Shown here: piece after piece, positions 48,481 to 62,111 of the stretch
How positions within the stretch are numbered: the stretch's first letter is position 1
Layout: each line of letters starts with the position of its first letter
NCBI GenBank assembly: GCA_021904315.1
Contig: CM038911.1
Coordinates: 22,107,390 to 22,171,389, forward strand
DNA from: Sphagnum magellanicum
Taxonomy: Eukaryota > Streptophyta > Sphagnopsida > Sphagnales > Sphagnaceae
DNA: 64,000 bases
Direction of reading: 5' to 3'
Position numbers and translations under genes: made by a program
The notes under the pieces: generated by a model
What the model was told of the DNA's origin: nothing
The model's input: the letters and a program-made list of their open reading frames with translations, nothing else
The model's database searches: none

Positions 48481-51400
48481 TAAGTGATTATATTTATCCA
48501 TTGTGGAATCAAAATGTTTCATGAATCTTTTCCATTTCCATTTTAACCTTGCAATTCCCCACCCTACTCATACGTTACACCCTACATGCATTTGTTGTAT
48601 GCTCCCACTGCATCTAAGTCATGCCCAAGGGCAAGTTCATGCCTCCCAAGATGCCACATCACAAGCATTTCTTCGCCCATATAGCATAGATTTTGAAATA
48701 AGTAAAAATATTCATCTATATGTACAAAAAACTTACACTAATGTGCATGCATGTTTGATTCACATAGGATGTTCACATCACGAAGGAGCCAAAATACCTC
48801 TTGTCCACATAAATAAACAATCCACAATGATCAACAACCATCATGTTGTTCATACAATACATCTTTTTGTGCCTATTGAACCACAACTTGTGATCAAATT
48901 ATTCCAAGGCTTGTGAATCTCTATGAAAGTCCCCATCAATGAATTTAATACAACCCTCGAATTTCGGGATGTGTTATGTAAGGGTAACCCGCTCCTAAAT
49001 AGTAGGTCATCAAATCTCGTCACTTATGGCCCCACAAATGCATGATGCAATAAATATTGCATCATCAAATATTACACTCTTGTTCCAATTCCACATGAAT
49101 GCGTCATACGTGAAAAATTATTATGTTTCAAAAATATGATGAACTACAACCAACGTTGCTTTGCACTGAATTGAATCGATCATTTTGTCACAATGTGAGT
49201 CATGCTAGTGGATTTTGCATGGGCCTAGATGGTGGAGACCACTAATGCAACTAACACATCAAACTTTAGCAAACTAAAGTTTGTTAAAGGTTTGAACAAA
49301 CCTAGAATTACCCTCATTGTGTCATGCACATCTAAAACCCCCACATCCCAATTGACCGATTGTCCAACACTAAGTTTTGGCTCATTTGCGTTGAACAAGG
49401 TCAACGTGTTAGCACTCACAACCACAACCACAAACACAATTTGATGTTGTTTACATGTCCTTTGAAACATTTCCTCATAATAAGAATCTATCAAAATCAC
49501 CCATGTTTGAAAAGGCATGCCTCAAAGAAAAAGTCATCAAACACAAGATGAAACCCTAAAAGCCCCCTAAAAAAAACTCCCAAAAAACCTTTATAACAAA
49601 CCTTTATAAAAAATCTTAAGGAAAAAAAAACAAATAAGAAACCCTAGCAATAAATTAAAAATTCAAAATAAAAAATAGGAAAACAATCAAGAAGATAAGA
49701 AAAACCTACTTGGAAAAATAAAACGAAAAATGAAAAACTTAAAAATGGTAAGAAGAACCCAAAAACCTTAAAAATCAAGGAGGAACAAGATTAAAAACAA
49801 AACAAAACTCCCAATTGAAATCTCAAGAAGCTACCACATGTGAAAATGGCAAAATGTGAATACATTAGAACTATAAATAAATAAATAATTGAAAGAGCTC
49901 AAATGAATTTTATAATGTAAACATAAAAAAGTTGCCCAATAGTGCAAGCCTTAAAAGATCCCTCAAGTGGTCCCATAACACAAAATCATGTCCAAATTTA
50001 TTTTTTTAAAAATTCCTTCATGTGATGCTTCGCAAGAAAATTGTGTTGTGCAAAAGTTTTCAAAGGCCCTTAAGTGTTGCCCTCAAAAAACAAATTGTCA
50101 AAAAATGTTATTTCATCCCCTATTTTCATCATTGGTCCCTAGTTTTTATGATTTCATCCTCTAATTTTTGAACTTTACGAATAACCAATAATAGGGGATG
50201 AAACTAGGACGAGGGATAAAAATGGGTATGGGACTATGGAGGACTTTATGGATAACTTTAATATATATAAACAAATTTTTCAACATGACACATCATAACC
50301 ATGTTATATAATTAAATGATTTCACAATGAAATTAATTTCACATGTGTAGATACATAATTCAATTTAATTCATTTTTAGTTTGATAAATTGAAATTTATA
50401 ATGCCTATCAATTTCAAAATGTAAAATGTATTACATAATTTTATATATGTGTAATTGAAAATAATTAATTTCAATTCCCATTAATTTAATTATGTAATTT
50501 TAAAAATTCCAAACTATAAAAAATTTACTTTTTAAAGGGAAATTTTCAAATTGATTAAATTATTAAATTTTATTAAAAAAATTTCACAATGAAATGAATT
50601 TCACTTCTGAAAATATACAATTCAAATAAATATTGAAAAATAATTTTTTATAATTTCAAAATCTTAAAAATTAAATTATTTTAAGTTTCAAATGTATGTT
50701 AATTATTTTTAAGATACTACAAAAATCTTAGTTAAATCTTCCATTTTTTCATATGTTGTTATATTTCAAATGTTGTTTATTTTTATGTGAATAATTTTTA
50801 AAAAAAAGAAATATGAAATTTATTATTTATTATTATTTCTCAATAATTACATTAAAAATAAATAAATCATGTATTTTAATATTATTTTAATATTGCCACA
50901 TTGTCAAAATTAACATTATAGTCATAATCAATCATATTTAGATGATTGATTTTAATCACATTTATCAAATTAGACAATTTCACATGGGTGCCATAGATCC
51001 CACATGTTTAATGTGATGTACAATTTAATAAATGGAAAAAAATCAATCAAAACAAACATATGTGATTTTGATTTTAATTAAATTAAACATAATTAGTTAT
51101 TTCAAACAAATGGACTTGACTCTATAGTTATCTTAATCACACTGTTACTAACGAAACACTCGTGTTTTTGTAGTATGACTAGACACATATCTAATAACCT
51201 CAATTTATCCTTGACCTTTCACACATAATTTGTGATCATCTACTACGATAAAAATTTTAGGATTGGTTTTAAACATGTGAATTAATGTAGTTGATCAATC
51301 ATGTGTTCCATAATGCCAAAATCCACATACCATGTTGTAACATTCAATTATACTATTACAACATGAAAATTTGTAAGAAAGTTCATTGTGTATCTTGCAT

Positions 51401-54400
51401 GTGTTTCACTAAAAGCCATCAACTTGAGCCTTGGATGCATTTATAAGATTAAGTCACTACAAGGAAATGTAATTAAGTTCACTCTATGTTTTATTAGATT
51501 TTGAATGAAGTTGAACATATTTATCATGGTGAAAGTGGCCGACTCCGTAGTGAATAGGGATCACTAGTTATGAACAAGTGATTTAATCAAATTCATTAAT
51601 AGTTAATTAACTAGGTTAGATTCTTAGTTCATAATTAAGCTAGTTTAGGAAATTAGGCTAAACACCTAGGAACTTAGATTATGCTAACATATTAGATGAA
51701 AACATATTACTATCTATATATATATATAATGGGTACACATAAGGGGCAATCAGTATGGTTGGGGTACACAAAAGGATTATTTTACCCCAAAATCATTGTC
51801 ATTACATTACTTTGAATGATCACTATGTTCACCAAATTAGATATTTATTAATTTTGTAAAATTCCTTAAACAATCACATAATTTTTAATTAAAATGGTTG
51901 TGATTGTTTATGATTTAGATCAATTAAACATGCCCTGATTGTCATGAAACATAGCTTGGGAATTGTGTTTCACTACACAATTTTTTAAAAAAGGATTCAA
52001 TACGAATAACAATATTTGTTCAAATTGTTTCAACTCTTTTTTTCCCCTCTTCTTATGTTCCCATATGTTTTCCAATAGGTCATCATTATTTATGTCAATG
52101 TCAAATTTAGATTGAATTAATATAAATATCATAGACATGAAAAAGACACATTAATTTGCCTTTTTTATCCATGTTGGTGGGTAGGGAGAAGGAGTGAGGT
52201 AGTTATAAAAATAGGAGGTAGTTATTAAGGAGAAAAAGAAGTAGTTATGAAACGAAAGTTAGTAGGAAAAAAAAACAATTATTAGGAAAGAAGTGAGGCA
52301 GTTAGGGTTTGGAAATGAGATAGTTGTTTTAAGAATTGTCTAGGGATGACCATCGTGCATAAAAATATAGGACACAACTAATTCATTAATAAGTAAATTG
52401 TATAGTTTACTCAAATGTAAATAGGTTGATTATAATTTATTATGAAAATATATCCAAAATGCTTTTAATTTTAATAATAATATTTCACAACACACAAATA
52501 ATACCCTTTTAGTGCAAGTATTTCATAGAATATTGACAACATTTGCACATTCTAACCCTCACGGCACCTACATCCTCATCCATGGTTGTTGGCACTTTGA
52601 CATCCATTCATGGGAGTTCATTTTTTTCCTCCCAAGTTGCACTACAACTTGCTTAGTAGAACACTAATTTTCAAATGGAGTTTGTCATTTTTTAATAGAC
52701 TTTTTCCTAAGCAGAACAAATGTGTTGCAACTATAAGGACAAGAAGTTCACAAGGAGCCTACATCTACAACTACATAAATGCCCAACTTTTTGTTTTATC
52801 TTATGATATTCCTTCTTTCCTCACTAGGCATAAGCACATTGAGCCCCCAAAAATTGTCACAAGTACAATATTTTTACATTTAGTTTTTTGATAACATATG
52901 GAGATCACATATTGGATTATTTTTCTTTTTTAAAAGTATATTTGATTATTTTTAAATCTAAATAAATCAAAAATTTAAAAAAACCTTGGAAAACTTGAAT
53001 GTATGGAGTATATATGTGATGAAATAATACCTATTGGTTGAAAATCAATTTGAAAAATATTTTTTACACTTGTTAAACAATAAATGCATAGTAATGTCTT
53101 TAGGAGAAAACCACTACATATGAAAGAGGAGGAGATTTTATAAGTGGGCTTTGCATTATTTTTTCAATTTTATTTTATTTGATAATATTTCATGAATCAC
53201 AAACATGAAGCCCTATGATCGTCAAAGAAACGTAAGTTATATATTCTATATACATTGATTTTATCCCATCCTCTTCATCCACCTATTGGATCAATATTAA
53301 CTTTGATTCAAAATGAACTTTTAGTTTCAAAATGTTGTCATGTAAATTTTAAAGCTTTTTGCTTATGTTTAACATAACCAAAAGATGTCATCAATATTTT
53401 AGCTTACTATGTATTGTAATATTTGTTATACATCATTTTTTGGGGGCGAAAAAATGGTTCACTTTTAGTGTGCTTTCACCTTGTTATGCATGCCACTTTT
53501 CAAGAATCTAGATCCTAAACTTGCAAGAATGAGGCACCTTTTGGGAGCATCATCATTAGTGTGTTCTTTTTTTGACTTTGTGATGCGAGCAATTTAACAA
53601 TCATCCACAAGAGGAATTAACCAAATCTTGCTATGAGTTATAAAAGGAAATATAAATTCTTAAGACTCTTGCTATATTTTGGTGTTGGAACATATTGTCT
53701 AAATAAGGTGATTTCACAAATTTTATTTTTTTCAAAATTTGAAGATTTTAATGGATTTTTTTCACAAAAACTATTTGTATGAATTGCATTAGATTTTTTT
53801 GGGGTCACCAAATGGTGAAAAATTGTTTTAAAAATGTTAGTAATCACATATTATGCATCTAGAATGCCTTGTTGTATATATTATGGAATGGTCAAACCTT
53901 TACCCAATTATGTTGGGTAAGGTGCCAAACAATGTGCCCAACATAATGGACAAGGGCAAAACTATTCCATGACACTAAGGTTTATGTGGCATATTCAATG
54001 ATAATTATGAAAAAATGGGGTGATTTGCAACTAGCTTCACAACTAGCTTTTCAAGTTGGAATGACCATTTGCAACTGATTGCAACTTAACATATTTTTAT
54101 GAGTGTGAATGTTATTAGACAAGTCACATGAGTTGCAATGAATGCAATTCACTGTACATGAAATTGTATACGTATGCAATTCAATTACAATTATGTAAAA
54201 ACAACTACAATGCAATTGTAATGTAACTAGTTTACAACCACCATGGTAATGTCATGTTAACGTTACTTTTCATCAATCCATCAAAATTTAACACCTGGCA
54301 CTATGAGGGTTTTTGGGTGGAATTATTTTTTTGAAATATTGATCTCCACCATCCATTATGATTATTAATTTTATATGGTCTTATATTGTGACATGTGGCA

Positions 54401-54459
54401 CAATCAAAAGTTGTCATGTGGCATGTAGTTGAATAAATATGTGTTGAATAAATATTTAT

Positions 54460-54660
54460 CTAAATGGTTAAGTAGGTTGATACATAGGCATAGGTAGGTA
54501 GGTCCAACTTACCTACTTAAATATTTAGGTAAAATTGGGTAGGTAGGTAAAATTAAGTAAGTAAGACATACCTACATATTTAGCTACATACATGCTTACT
54601 TACTACTTATTTACTTATTTCTTTAAGTAAGTAAGTAGGAAGGTAAAAGGTAGAAGGTAG
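54460..54660. repeat. TAGG/AAGT tetranucleotide cluster with inverted copies
   Basis: Interleaved taggtaggta, ttacctactta, taagtaagta, ttacttacta and aagtaagtaagtagg tracts on both strands within 200 bp, giving several potential hairpins. Noncoding. Confidence 0.7.
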
Positions 54661-57547
54661 GTGAGTTAAAAAATAGCCTTGTAAATATTTTTATTTTATT
54701 GTATGTTTTTTTAGGGTTAAATATTTTTGAGCTCATCCCAAATTGAAGCATGTATTTTAAAATGAACACAACAAAAAAACGCCTTTTTTGTATAATTTGT
54801 GAGATGAAATGCAAAAATAGAATAATCTTTTAGTTACATATTAATTACAAATTGGGTTGCACTTAAAAATAAAATTCTCAAAATTTTCATGTTTATTAAA
54901 ATTTTGTAAATTGTACAACTAGATAGGTAATTATTTGATAGTTATATATGCAAATTAATTATGAATAATTAATTATTGAAAATAAAAAATTGAATTGATA
55001 AGTCTAATTCAAATAATTCATTACTTAGTTATCAAATGATTAATCGTTTGGATTCCCAAAATTAATTATTTGGATGATCTGATAGTTAATTATTGGAATT
55101 AATTACACGAATTAGTAATCTGAATTAATTTGTTTAATTTGTTTAATTTGTTAGTTAGTTATTTCAAATAGTTAGTTAATTGATTTTAGATAATCTATTA
55201 TTAGGTAATTTATTATTTGAAATCAGATAATTAGTCATTTATTATTTAAATTTCAAACTTTAATAATTATCTAAACTAGATAACGAACTAATTATTGGAA
55301 TTATATTTATTAATTAAAATTAATAGTTAAGTATTCAATCTAATTAATTAGTTGATATAAATTAAGAAAATTACGTACTAATTAATATTTATTACTTAAT
55401 AAATTATTTAAAAATAATTAAATACGAATTTAGCTAAAAAATGGTGTGAATTAATTAATTAATTGAATGAATAAATGTAATTCATCTAATTATTTAATTA
55501 GATGATTTAAATAAATAATATTTGAATTTTATATGTAAAAAATACATGACATGGTTGTATCCCATGGTGAGTTAAAAAATTGAACTTTTGACGAACATTT
55601 TGTTATCTAACATTTAAATCCCAAAAGCAATGCATGTTTTTTTTTGTTGACGGTGTGTTCATTTTTTATTGAACTTTTGAAACCCCAAAAATAATGAGCC
55701 TTTTTTTTTGTCATGCACTAATAGATTGATGCCCAACATTATCAAAATTAACAAAATCATACAAACAAAATATTCACAAAAATGAAATTCTACAACCATT
55801 CCTTGGGAATAATAACCTTTTGAACAAGAAAAAGTTGAAACTCTTTTCACAATGGATTAAGTTTCTTGCATAAAAGAAAAAAATCTTGTAAAAGTTCATA
55901 TATTTTATAATAAATAATTCTACACAATTATTCTCCATAAAAACTTATCCTATATATGGAAAACTTGTGAATTTCAATTTTTTTTTTCAATATTTTTGTA
56001 CTTGACATAATAAAATCGATTTATGAGTTTATTTTAATCAATTGAGTTTATTTCTACGCATTTTTTTCATATTGATCCCTATCTAAAACTCAAAACAAAT
56101 GCATATGTAAAATATTATTTTCCATTTTTTCCCTCTTTGTACAGTGCACACCTTTAAAAAAAAGGCTTTTCTTTCATTTCAAAATATTTCAATTTCATGT
56201 CCAAAAGTGAAATGATTGCATGCCATAATCAAATATATGAAAACTTTGAAAAAATTGGCCTTTGAAGGTTGATTTATTTTTCAACCCAACTTTTAAACTT
56301 TTAAAGTAAGTACCCAATGGGCATTTATGTGTCCATGAATTACTTTGAACAATATTTTGAACTAGAATTATAAGATAAAATACAATGATCATTTATTTTT
56401 ATAAGCTAATGTAATGTGATTATTATCTATTATTCATCAACAGTGTCCATGTTTAATAGGACACGTAAATTGTTGTTTAGTTGTACATCTAATGTTTGTT
56501 CAATTTGACATTTGTAGTGTAAGCAAGTAAAGAATTTTTTGGTTTGACTTCAACTAAAGTTCAATGTATTATGGTAAATAGGATACATAACAAATGCAAA
56601 AGATAGTATAAACGATGTTGCAAAATGACAACTTTTTTTTCACTCTCATAGATAAGTGAAAACTTGTTATCTTGCAAAATGAATATTATGTTTGTCTCCA
56701 TTTGCTAACTAGACAAAATGTGTTTGATTGTGGAATTCTCAAAAACTTTCATTCATTGACAGCATTCATCATAAACTTCAAGGAAGTAATAAGAGGTCAA
56801 AACAATCGTTTGCTTGTTACATGCATGATCACAAAAAAGACTAGTTCAACATGGCAAGTTGGAGCTTAAATAGAACCAAACATCACGATAGTAGACATCA
56901 ATGTTACTTCCTTTTGTTCCTTAAATTGAAATGATTTCTTTGAATCAACCCCAACATCTTCACCAATGATGATCTTGTATTTTGAATTTCATTGTTCATA
57001 TAACACATACCTAGGAGAAAATCAAGGTACAAGCTTTTAGTTCCAAATGTTGGATGAGTTATGTGATAGTGATTCCATTGCTTTGTCTTCTTGACGGACA
57101 TGAGAAAAATTTGCTCCTTTGTTGTGAGATTATTTTAAAGAGGAAAATCCATACCTTCAACATTCTTGGATTTTATGGTGTACATTATAGTCAAATTTAT
57201 GCATACCTTATTCCCCAATATGATAATCAACAATAGGTTGATAAACTCTTAAGAGATACCAAAAAAAAAAAAAAAAAAAAAACATTTTCTTCAAAAAATG
57301 TTCATTTCAAGTATACCTAGATAAGGATGATTCAAACCCAAAAAAAAAATTTACCATCCATTTATGGGTGTGTAAGTAAATAGGTGCACAAATAAATGTA
57401 GCTACTAAGTTTTTGTGAGAAAAGAACACAAGTTTTTTGGGGGTATGCCACCTTATTAGTTAGGGTTTCTTTCCATTTAGGCTCCTCTGATCACACAATT
57501 GTAGAGTGTGCTGCGATTGCAACACGATCAGAACAGCCTAATGAAAA

Positions 57548-57677
57548 AGCATTGATATAAGGCTTTTGTTTCTTGTTGCAAAGACAGTGACTTTCTTGCA
57601 TTGGAGAGTTCATTAGCATTGATATAAGGCTTTTGTTTCTTGTTGCAAAGACAGTGACTTTCTTGCATTGGAGAGTT
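57548..57677. repeat. Perfect 63-bp direct repeat with 4-bp spacer
   Basis: The unit starting agcattgatataaggc and ending cattggagagtt occupies 57548-57610 and again 57615-57677 with no mismatch. It must be a very recent duplication in otherwise decayed sequence, or a local assembly error. Confidence 0.95.
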
Positions 57678-58514
57678 GCATCATGTTGACACTCTGAGAA
57701 CATACGCTCTCTCTCGGGAAAACAAAAAGAAAGAAAGAAAAACAAGACAAATGTCATTTTATGGGGGGGTGGGGGGGGGAGTCGTAGTTTGACTCACAAT
57801 TCTGACAGCTCCTTACAAATTAGCCAAGCACTCGACCCATACCCATAAAGCTGTAAAAGGATTCAGAGTTTAGAAAAAACTAGCTATGAAAAACAGAATG
57901 AAAAGCAAGCTATTTTGTGATTACAGAATTTGTGATCATAACAACCTAATGGAAAGAAGTGCTTAATGAAGGTGCATGGTAGGAATGGATGGGAATTTTT
58001 AAAAAAAATGAAGAAGGCATTCATTCAAGGAAGTTGCATAGTGTAAGAAGAGAAGTTGATGATCCATCTCCTTCTCCCATGAAATTGAGAAACCAATGAA
58101 TGACCTCAAATAAAGTTGAGCCAACTTCTTTAAGGAAATGGGATAGTGGATGAAACTTGATTGGCCAATTATTCAAGGTTTAACTTTGTCAATTTCATCC
58201 ATTATATAACCCCTTTTCTCCTCTTGTAACCATTGATATTTGCATTTTAAAATATTTTCTTTATCTTTGAAAAACTTTGAGGTTTAATTTTTAAAAAAAA
58301 ATTACAAGTTTTTTTTGGCCCTTTTGCACTTGTCAAACAATACCGTCATGCTTTTGTTAACCGGCCCCCTTGGCACATGCCCTTGTGAGTGAGGCATAAT
58401 TTTTTTTCTTATACTATCTTGCTCCGACCCAAACCCCAGTTCTCACAATTTTTGTTGTCATCAAAGGGCCCCTTTTTGTTACCTTGTTAAAAGGCTACTA
58501 GTTTATACGAGTCC

Positions 58515-58890
58515 CCCCCAAAAAAAAAAAAAGTTCTAATTTTGCACAAACTTGGACGGACTAATAAGTGAACTATAAGGGGGCTTCCGAACCCCCCAAA
58601 AGAAGAATTGTTCCAATTACTCGGAACCATCTCCCTTATCTTTTTTTATGTCATTGGTGCACAAGGCTAGATCCGTAAGCCCCCCCACCCCCCCCCCCCC
58701 CCCTTAAAAAAGAATTGTTGTCCAATTTCTAGGAACGTTCTTTTCATCATCGGTATACCAGACTAGGTCCGTAAGCCCACCTCACCTGCCCCTGCCCCCA
58801 CCCCCCTTTTTAAGGTTCTTCGAACGTTCTCCGCGTCTTTTGCATCAAACTTATCTCCGGAAAAAAGGTTCCAATTTCTCGGAAAGAATG
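58515..58890. repeat. Degenerate tandem repeats, about 105-150 bp spacing
   Basis: The block agaattgttccaattactcg at about 58604 recurs with changes at about 58711 and 58866 (ttccaatttctcgga), and the first two are each followed by a tagatccgtaagccc or taggtccgtaagccc block (58669 and 58764). C homopolymers near 58680-58703 interrupt them. Confidence 0.55.
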
Positions 58891-59619
58891 AAACAAACCA
58901 GTCCTTCTCCATCCGTCCGTCCATCCATGTACGACGAAATCCAAGCCTCACTTACACTGATGAGAACTGACAAAAAAGGGGTTGGGGGAAAAAAAAAACA
59001 AAAAAAACAAAAAGAAAAACCACCAGCAAGCAAGACGGACAAACAAGTGACGAGAAGAAACCACCCATAATTTCCGGTCTACCTATTATTATTATTATAA
59101 TTGTCGATCTTCCGGTTTGTCATATTTAATCGAATCGAAGAAAAGAAGAGACACTTATGGGGGGGTTGTTCGGGAAATCTATTTTGAGACAAATTTTAAA
59201 AAAAATTTGTGACTACGGACACCACTAAATCACACGAATTGGAACCTCAAAGGAAAGTGTGTACGTCGAGAAAAGTTGTTGTATCCGGCCTGGCCTACCC
59301 CACCCACCAGGCAACTCTCGTCACCACCCGCGGTGGGGGCCTTCCTTCCTTCCGGGCTTTACTTCCTTACAAAGCCGAGGATCAAGGTGAGAATAATAAA
59401 TAAATTATTATGTCGTTTCGTAAGCCCAAGTTTATTCTCTTTTTTTTTTCATAATTTTCAAACTCTTTTTTTTTTTTTCAAACAAATGAAAACCACCCCC
59501 CCCCCACCCCCCAATTAATGAAAAATGACTAAACCAAATATATAATTTTTTCTAAAATGATATAATAATTTATTTTTAAAATATTAATTGTCAATAAAAA
59601 AAATAAAAGGTTTAAAAAA

Positions 59620-60755
59620 AAACTCCCACCCCCCCCCCCCCCCCCCCCTCCCTTTCTTCTTTTTTTTTTAAAAATTTTGTTTCTAGGCGGGCGGGTGCAG
59701 GTGGGCAGGAGACTCTCGGAGTTCGCCACAACTCTTACCGACAGTGGGCCGCGACGCGCTCGTCTGCTTCCTCGCAGCGGCAGCGATGGAGGGAGGACGG
59801 AGCGATGGGGGAGTCACAGCGCAAGAGAGGAAGCGGGGAAGGCGATTAAATACTAGAGAATGGTGTGTTTTTTCCTTATCTATCTTGCGGTGTTTTATGT
59901 CACAAAAGGGAGGTTCGCAGTGCAAGGATAGAGCGAAGTTCGTTCGTCGGGCTTCTTTCTTGTTCTTGTTCTTGTTGTGCTTCTCCTTGTGTCGTCGTCG
60001 TCATCGGATCCTTATAGCGAAGCCTCGGACTCTTCCTCCGCAACCTCCAGAGAGTAGCAGAAATCGTGGTTTTTGAATATCTTGTAAATCCTTCTTCGTT
60101 GGCCGCGACTCTCTTCTTTCTTCTTCGCTCTTGTTGTTGTTGTTGTTGTTGTGTTGATGTGTTTTGTCAACAGTTTCGTCTCTGTGTCCACTGTCAGCTT
60201 GAGAATCGGCGTTTTGTATCATTCGGATTTCTTCTCCCTCCTCCTGCTGCTCATCCGCTCTATAACTACAAATCGAACAATTGCGTGCTCCGCCGGGCTG
60301 CCTTGTTTTTGTTTTACCCGCAACTTTGTTTCTTTCTTTCTTCCCGGTGTTGCGCAGACTGCGGTTTCGTGTCTGTTGCTCGTTTGCGATGTGATATTGG
60401 CAAGCTCGGTTCCCGGAGCCTCGTTTTGTTTCTTCTTCTTCATCGCTTCTTCTGCCGGGTACCTCTTTGCAATCCATCGTTCAGCTCTTCATCCAGACGA
60501 TACATTGGAGACCAGAAAGGGTGACAAAAGGTGGAAGAGAAACACGCATAACCGGAGATCAATACAAATCTCCGTGCAATCTGTTCGCATTATTATCGGT
60601 ATCCTTTCACTGCGTTTGTGAGCGTGATCGACGACGACGCAGTACAAGTGCTCTTTTTTTGGCCAAAAGCTTTCGGTTCCTTTTCAGCAGCAAAAAGAAA
60701 GAGCGGCGATCGGTGACTCTTGCCAGAGCATTTTGGAAGTGACGTGAACTGAGAA
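59620..60755 (+). promoter_or_regulatory. 5' flank and long leader of the ERF gene
   Basis: A poly-C run at about 59629-59648 is followed by sequence that is more GC-rich and strongly pyrimidine-rich (tcttctt, ttgttgttgttgttg near 60130). Many short overlapping open frames occur but none resembles a protein. A leader with uORFs or a leader intron is possible; neither is proven. Confidence 0.45.
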
Positions 60756-62111
60756 ATGGCGTCGACGACTGCGGCAACGATGCATGCTGCTGCGCCTCGG
60801 CAATGCCAGCTCCTGCCGCATATCAAAGAATCGTTTGAACACGCAGTACAGGGCTTTTGGAATGCTTTGAAGAAGCAAAGAGCTGCTTGGAAGCCGTCTG
60901 GTGGTTCCTCATGTATGCCGTCGCTACCGTTCCGAAGGAACGGACATTTCTCTTCTCTCGTGAACAAGATCGCAACATGGCCGAGATTGGCAAGCCGCAT
61001 GGCATCCAGAGAACGATCATCATCATCGCCGAATGCGCAGCAACCCGGATCATCATCTCCGGCTGCTGCTGTTGCTGCTTGTCGCTACTCTCTCTCGTTT
61101 CCTGGTCCTGGACTTCCATCCGCGTCCCTGACTGTACTCCAGTCGTCGCGCACCAAGTACAGCTCCAACATCTTCCAGTATCCGAGGCAGCAGCAAACGA
61201 CCTCCTCCTCGATCGAAGACGAAGAAGAAGATGGCCAGGAGGAGGAATTGCAAGCGGCGCCAGGCACGTCAACAAATGCTTCAGAGAATTCGACGCCGAT
61301 CTACATTGCGAGTCCCGATTCCAACGCTATGCCTTGGGAGGTCCTTCCTGAGATGCAAGACTATATTCTGAAAGGAATAATGGAAGTGCAACAGATGACC
61401 AACTGCTGTGCAGCGCCAGAGATGTCGTCGCACGGAACAACTGCCTCCTGGATTGAGAGCCTAGCCGACTTCGACTGTGAAGCTTTGACGATGATCCTTC
61501 GTAATCCAGAAGCCGAGCACGACGGCGCCGGAGATTATTCATCAGTCACTACAGTCTCGGAGAACGGAACTGCAAGCTCCTCTGCAGCAGCGTCACAAGA
61601 ACTGTTGGCTCTGGAGAACGGAACTGCAAGCTCTTCTCCAGCATCACAAGAACTGCTGCAAGAGCCAGCAGCAGCAGCAGCAGTTCAGGAGCAGGGGGCG
61701 ACGGCAGCGGCTCCGCGCTTCAAGGGAATAAGGCAAAAAGAAAACAGATGGATATCGGAAATCAGACCCTCATGCTCGAAGAAGACGGTATGGCTGGGCA
61801 CGTACAAGACGCAGGAGGAGGCGGCGCTCGCGTACGACGCCGGTATTTTATACTACCAAAAATTCGGCATCCCATTTAACTTTCCTGACTCTCCGAAAGT
61901 GCTGCCGGCGATCGATGAAGGACCGCAAGACGTGAGCACCAAATTCGTCAAGACGCAGGCAAGGAGAAATGCACAGAGAGCGTGGTCATCATCATCGGGC
62001 GCCGCGCAACAACAGCAGCAGCAGCAAGCTTTATTATCCTCGGCCTCTTCTTCTCTAGGATGGAGTAATCCTTGCAAGAAGAGGAAGACCAATCCCCGGT
62101 GTTGGCAGTGA
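60756..62111 (+). CDS. AP2/ERF-domain transcription factor, divergent, single exon
   Basis: Nuclear DNA-binding protein of 451 aa. The start ATG has a gagaaATGG context. The AP2/ERF domain is at about 321-377: RFKGIRQKENRWISEIRPSC, then KTVWLGTYKTQEEAALAYDA with the canonical WLG and AYDA motifs, then GIPFNFPDSP. Only one AP2 domain is present, as in the ERF/DREB family, which binds GCC-box or DRE elements. The usual Trp-Gly of the N-terminal RxWGxW segment is replaced (QKENRW), so binding specificity may differ. The N-terminal 320 residues are Ser/Ala-rich with an acidic stretch (IEDEEEDGQEEE, 153-164). Residues 269-303 are a tandem duplication (ENGTASSS units). The C-terminus has a polyQ run and a basic KKRK end that may act in nuclear import. 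Subfamily not assigned. Confidence 0.9.
   Translation: MASTTAATMHAAAPRQCQLLPHIKESFEHAVQGFWNALKKQRAAWKPSGGSSCMPSLPFRRNGHFSSLVNKIATWPRLASRMASRERSSSSPNAQQPGSSSPAAAVAACRYSLSFPGPGLPSASLTVLQSSRTKYSSNIFQYPRQQQTTSSSIEDEEEDGQEEELQAAPGTSTNASENSTPIYIASPDSNAMPWEVLPEMQDYILKGIMEVQQMTNCCAAPEMSSHGTTASWIESLADFDCEALTMILRNPEAEHDGAGDYSSVTTVSENGTASSSAAASQELLALENGTASSSPASQELLQEPAAAAAVQEQGATAAAPRFKGIRQKENRWISEIRPSCSKKTVWLGTYKTQEEAALAYDAGILYYQKFGIPFNFPDSPKVLPAIDEGPQDVSTKFVKTQARRNAQRAWSSSSGAAQQQQQQQALLSSASSSLGWSNPCKKRKTNPRCWQ
61560..61664 (+). repeat. In-frame tandem duplication within the ERF coding sequence
   Basis: A 54-bp unit (61560-61613) beginning gagaacggaactgcaagctc is followed by a 51-bp copy (61614-61664) lacking one codon. 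Both encode ENGTASSS...ASQELL. The frame is kept, and the duplicated segment lies in the variable region just before the AP2 domain. Confidence 0.9.

Larger units (their letters stand above)
45836..57470. other. 11.6-kb AT-rich gene desert
   Basis: No intact gene recognised. Includes a (TTCAAA)n run at 46742-46770, a decayed coding-like region at 48180-48480 with uncertain continuation to about 49450, an (ATATAT)n run near 51713-51728, a TAGG/CTTA tetranucleotide cluster at 54460-54660, and TAATTA-rich sequence at 54900-55510. The R1-like word actttatggataacttta recurs at about 50242. Confidence 0.7.

Noticed and set aside
60066..60621. Overlapping 150-codon open frames upstream of the ERF gene
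   Set aside because: Both plus- and minus-strand frames are open because of Cys/Phe/Ser or Arg/Glu low-complexity coding of a pyrimidine-rich leader; no domain is visible.
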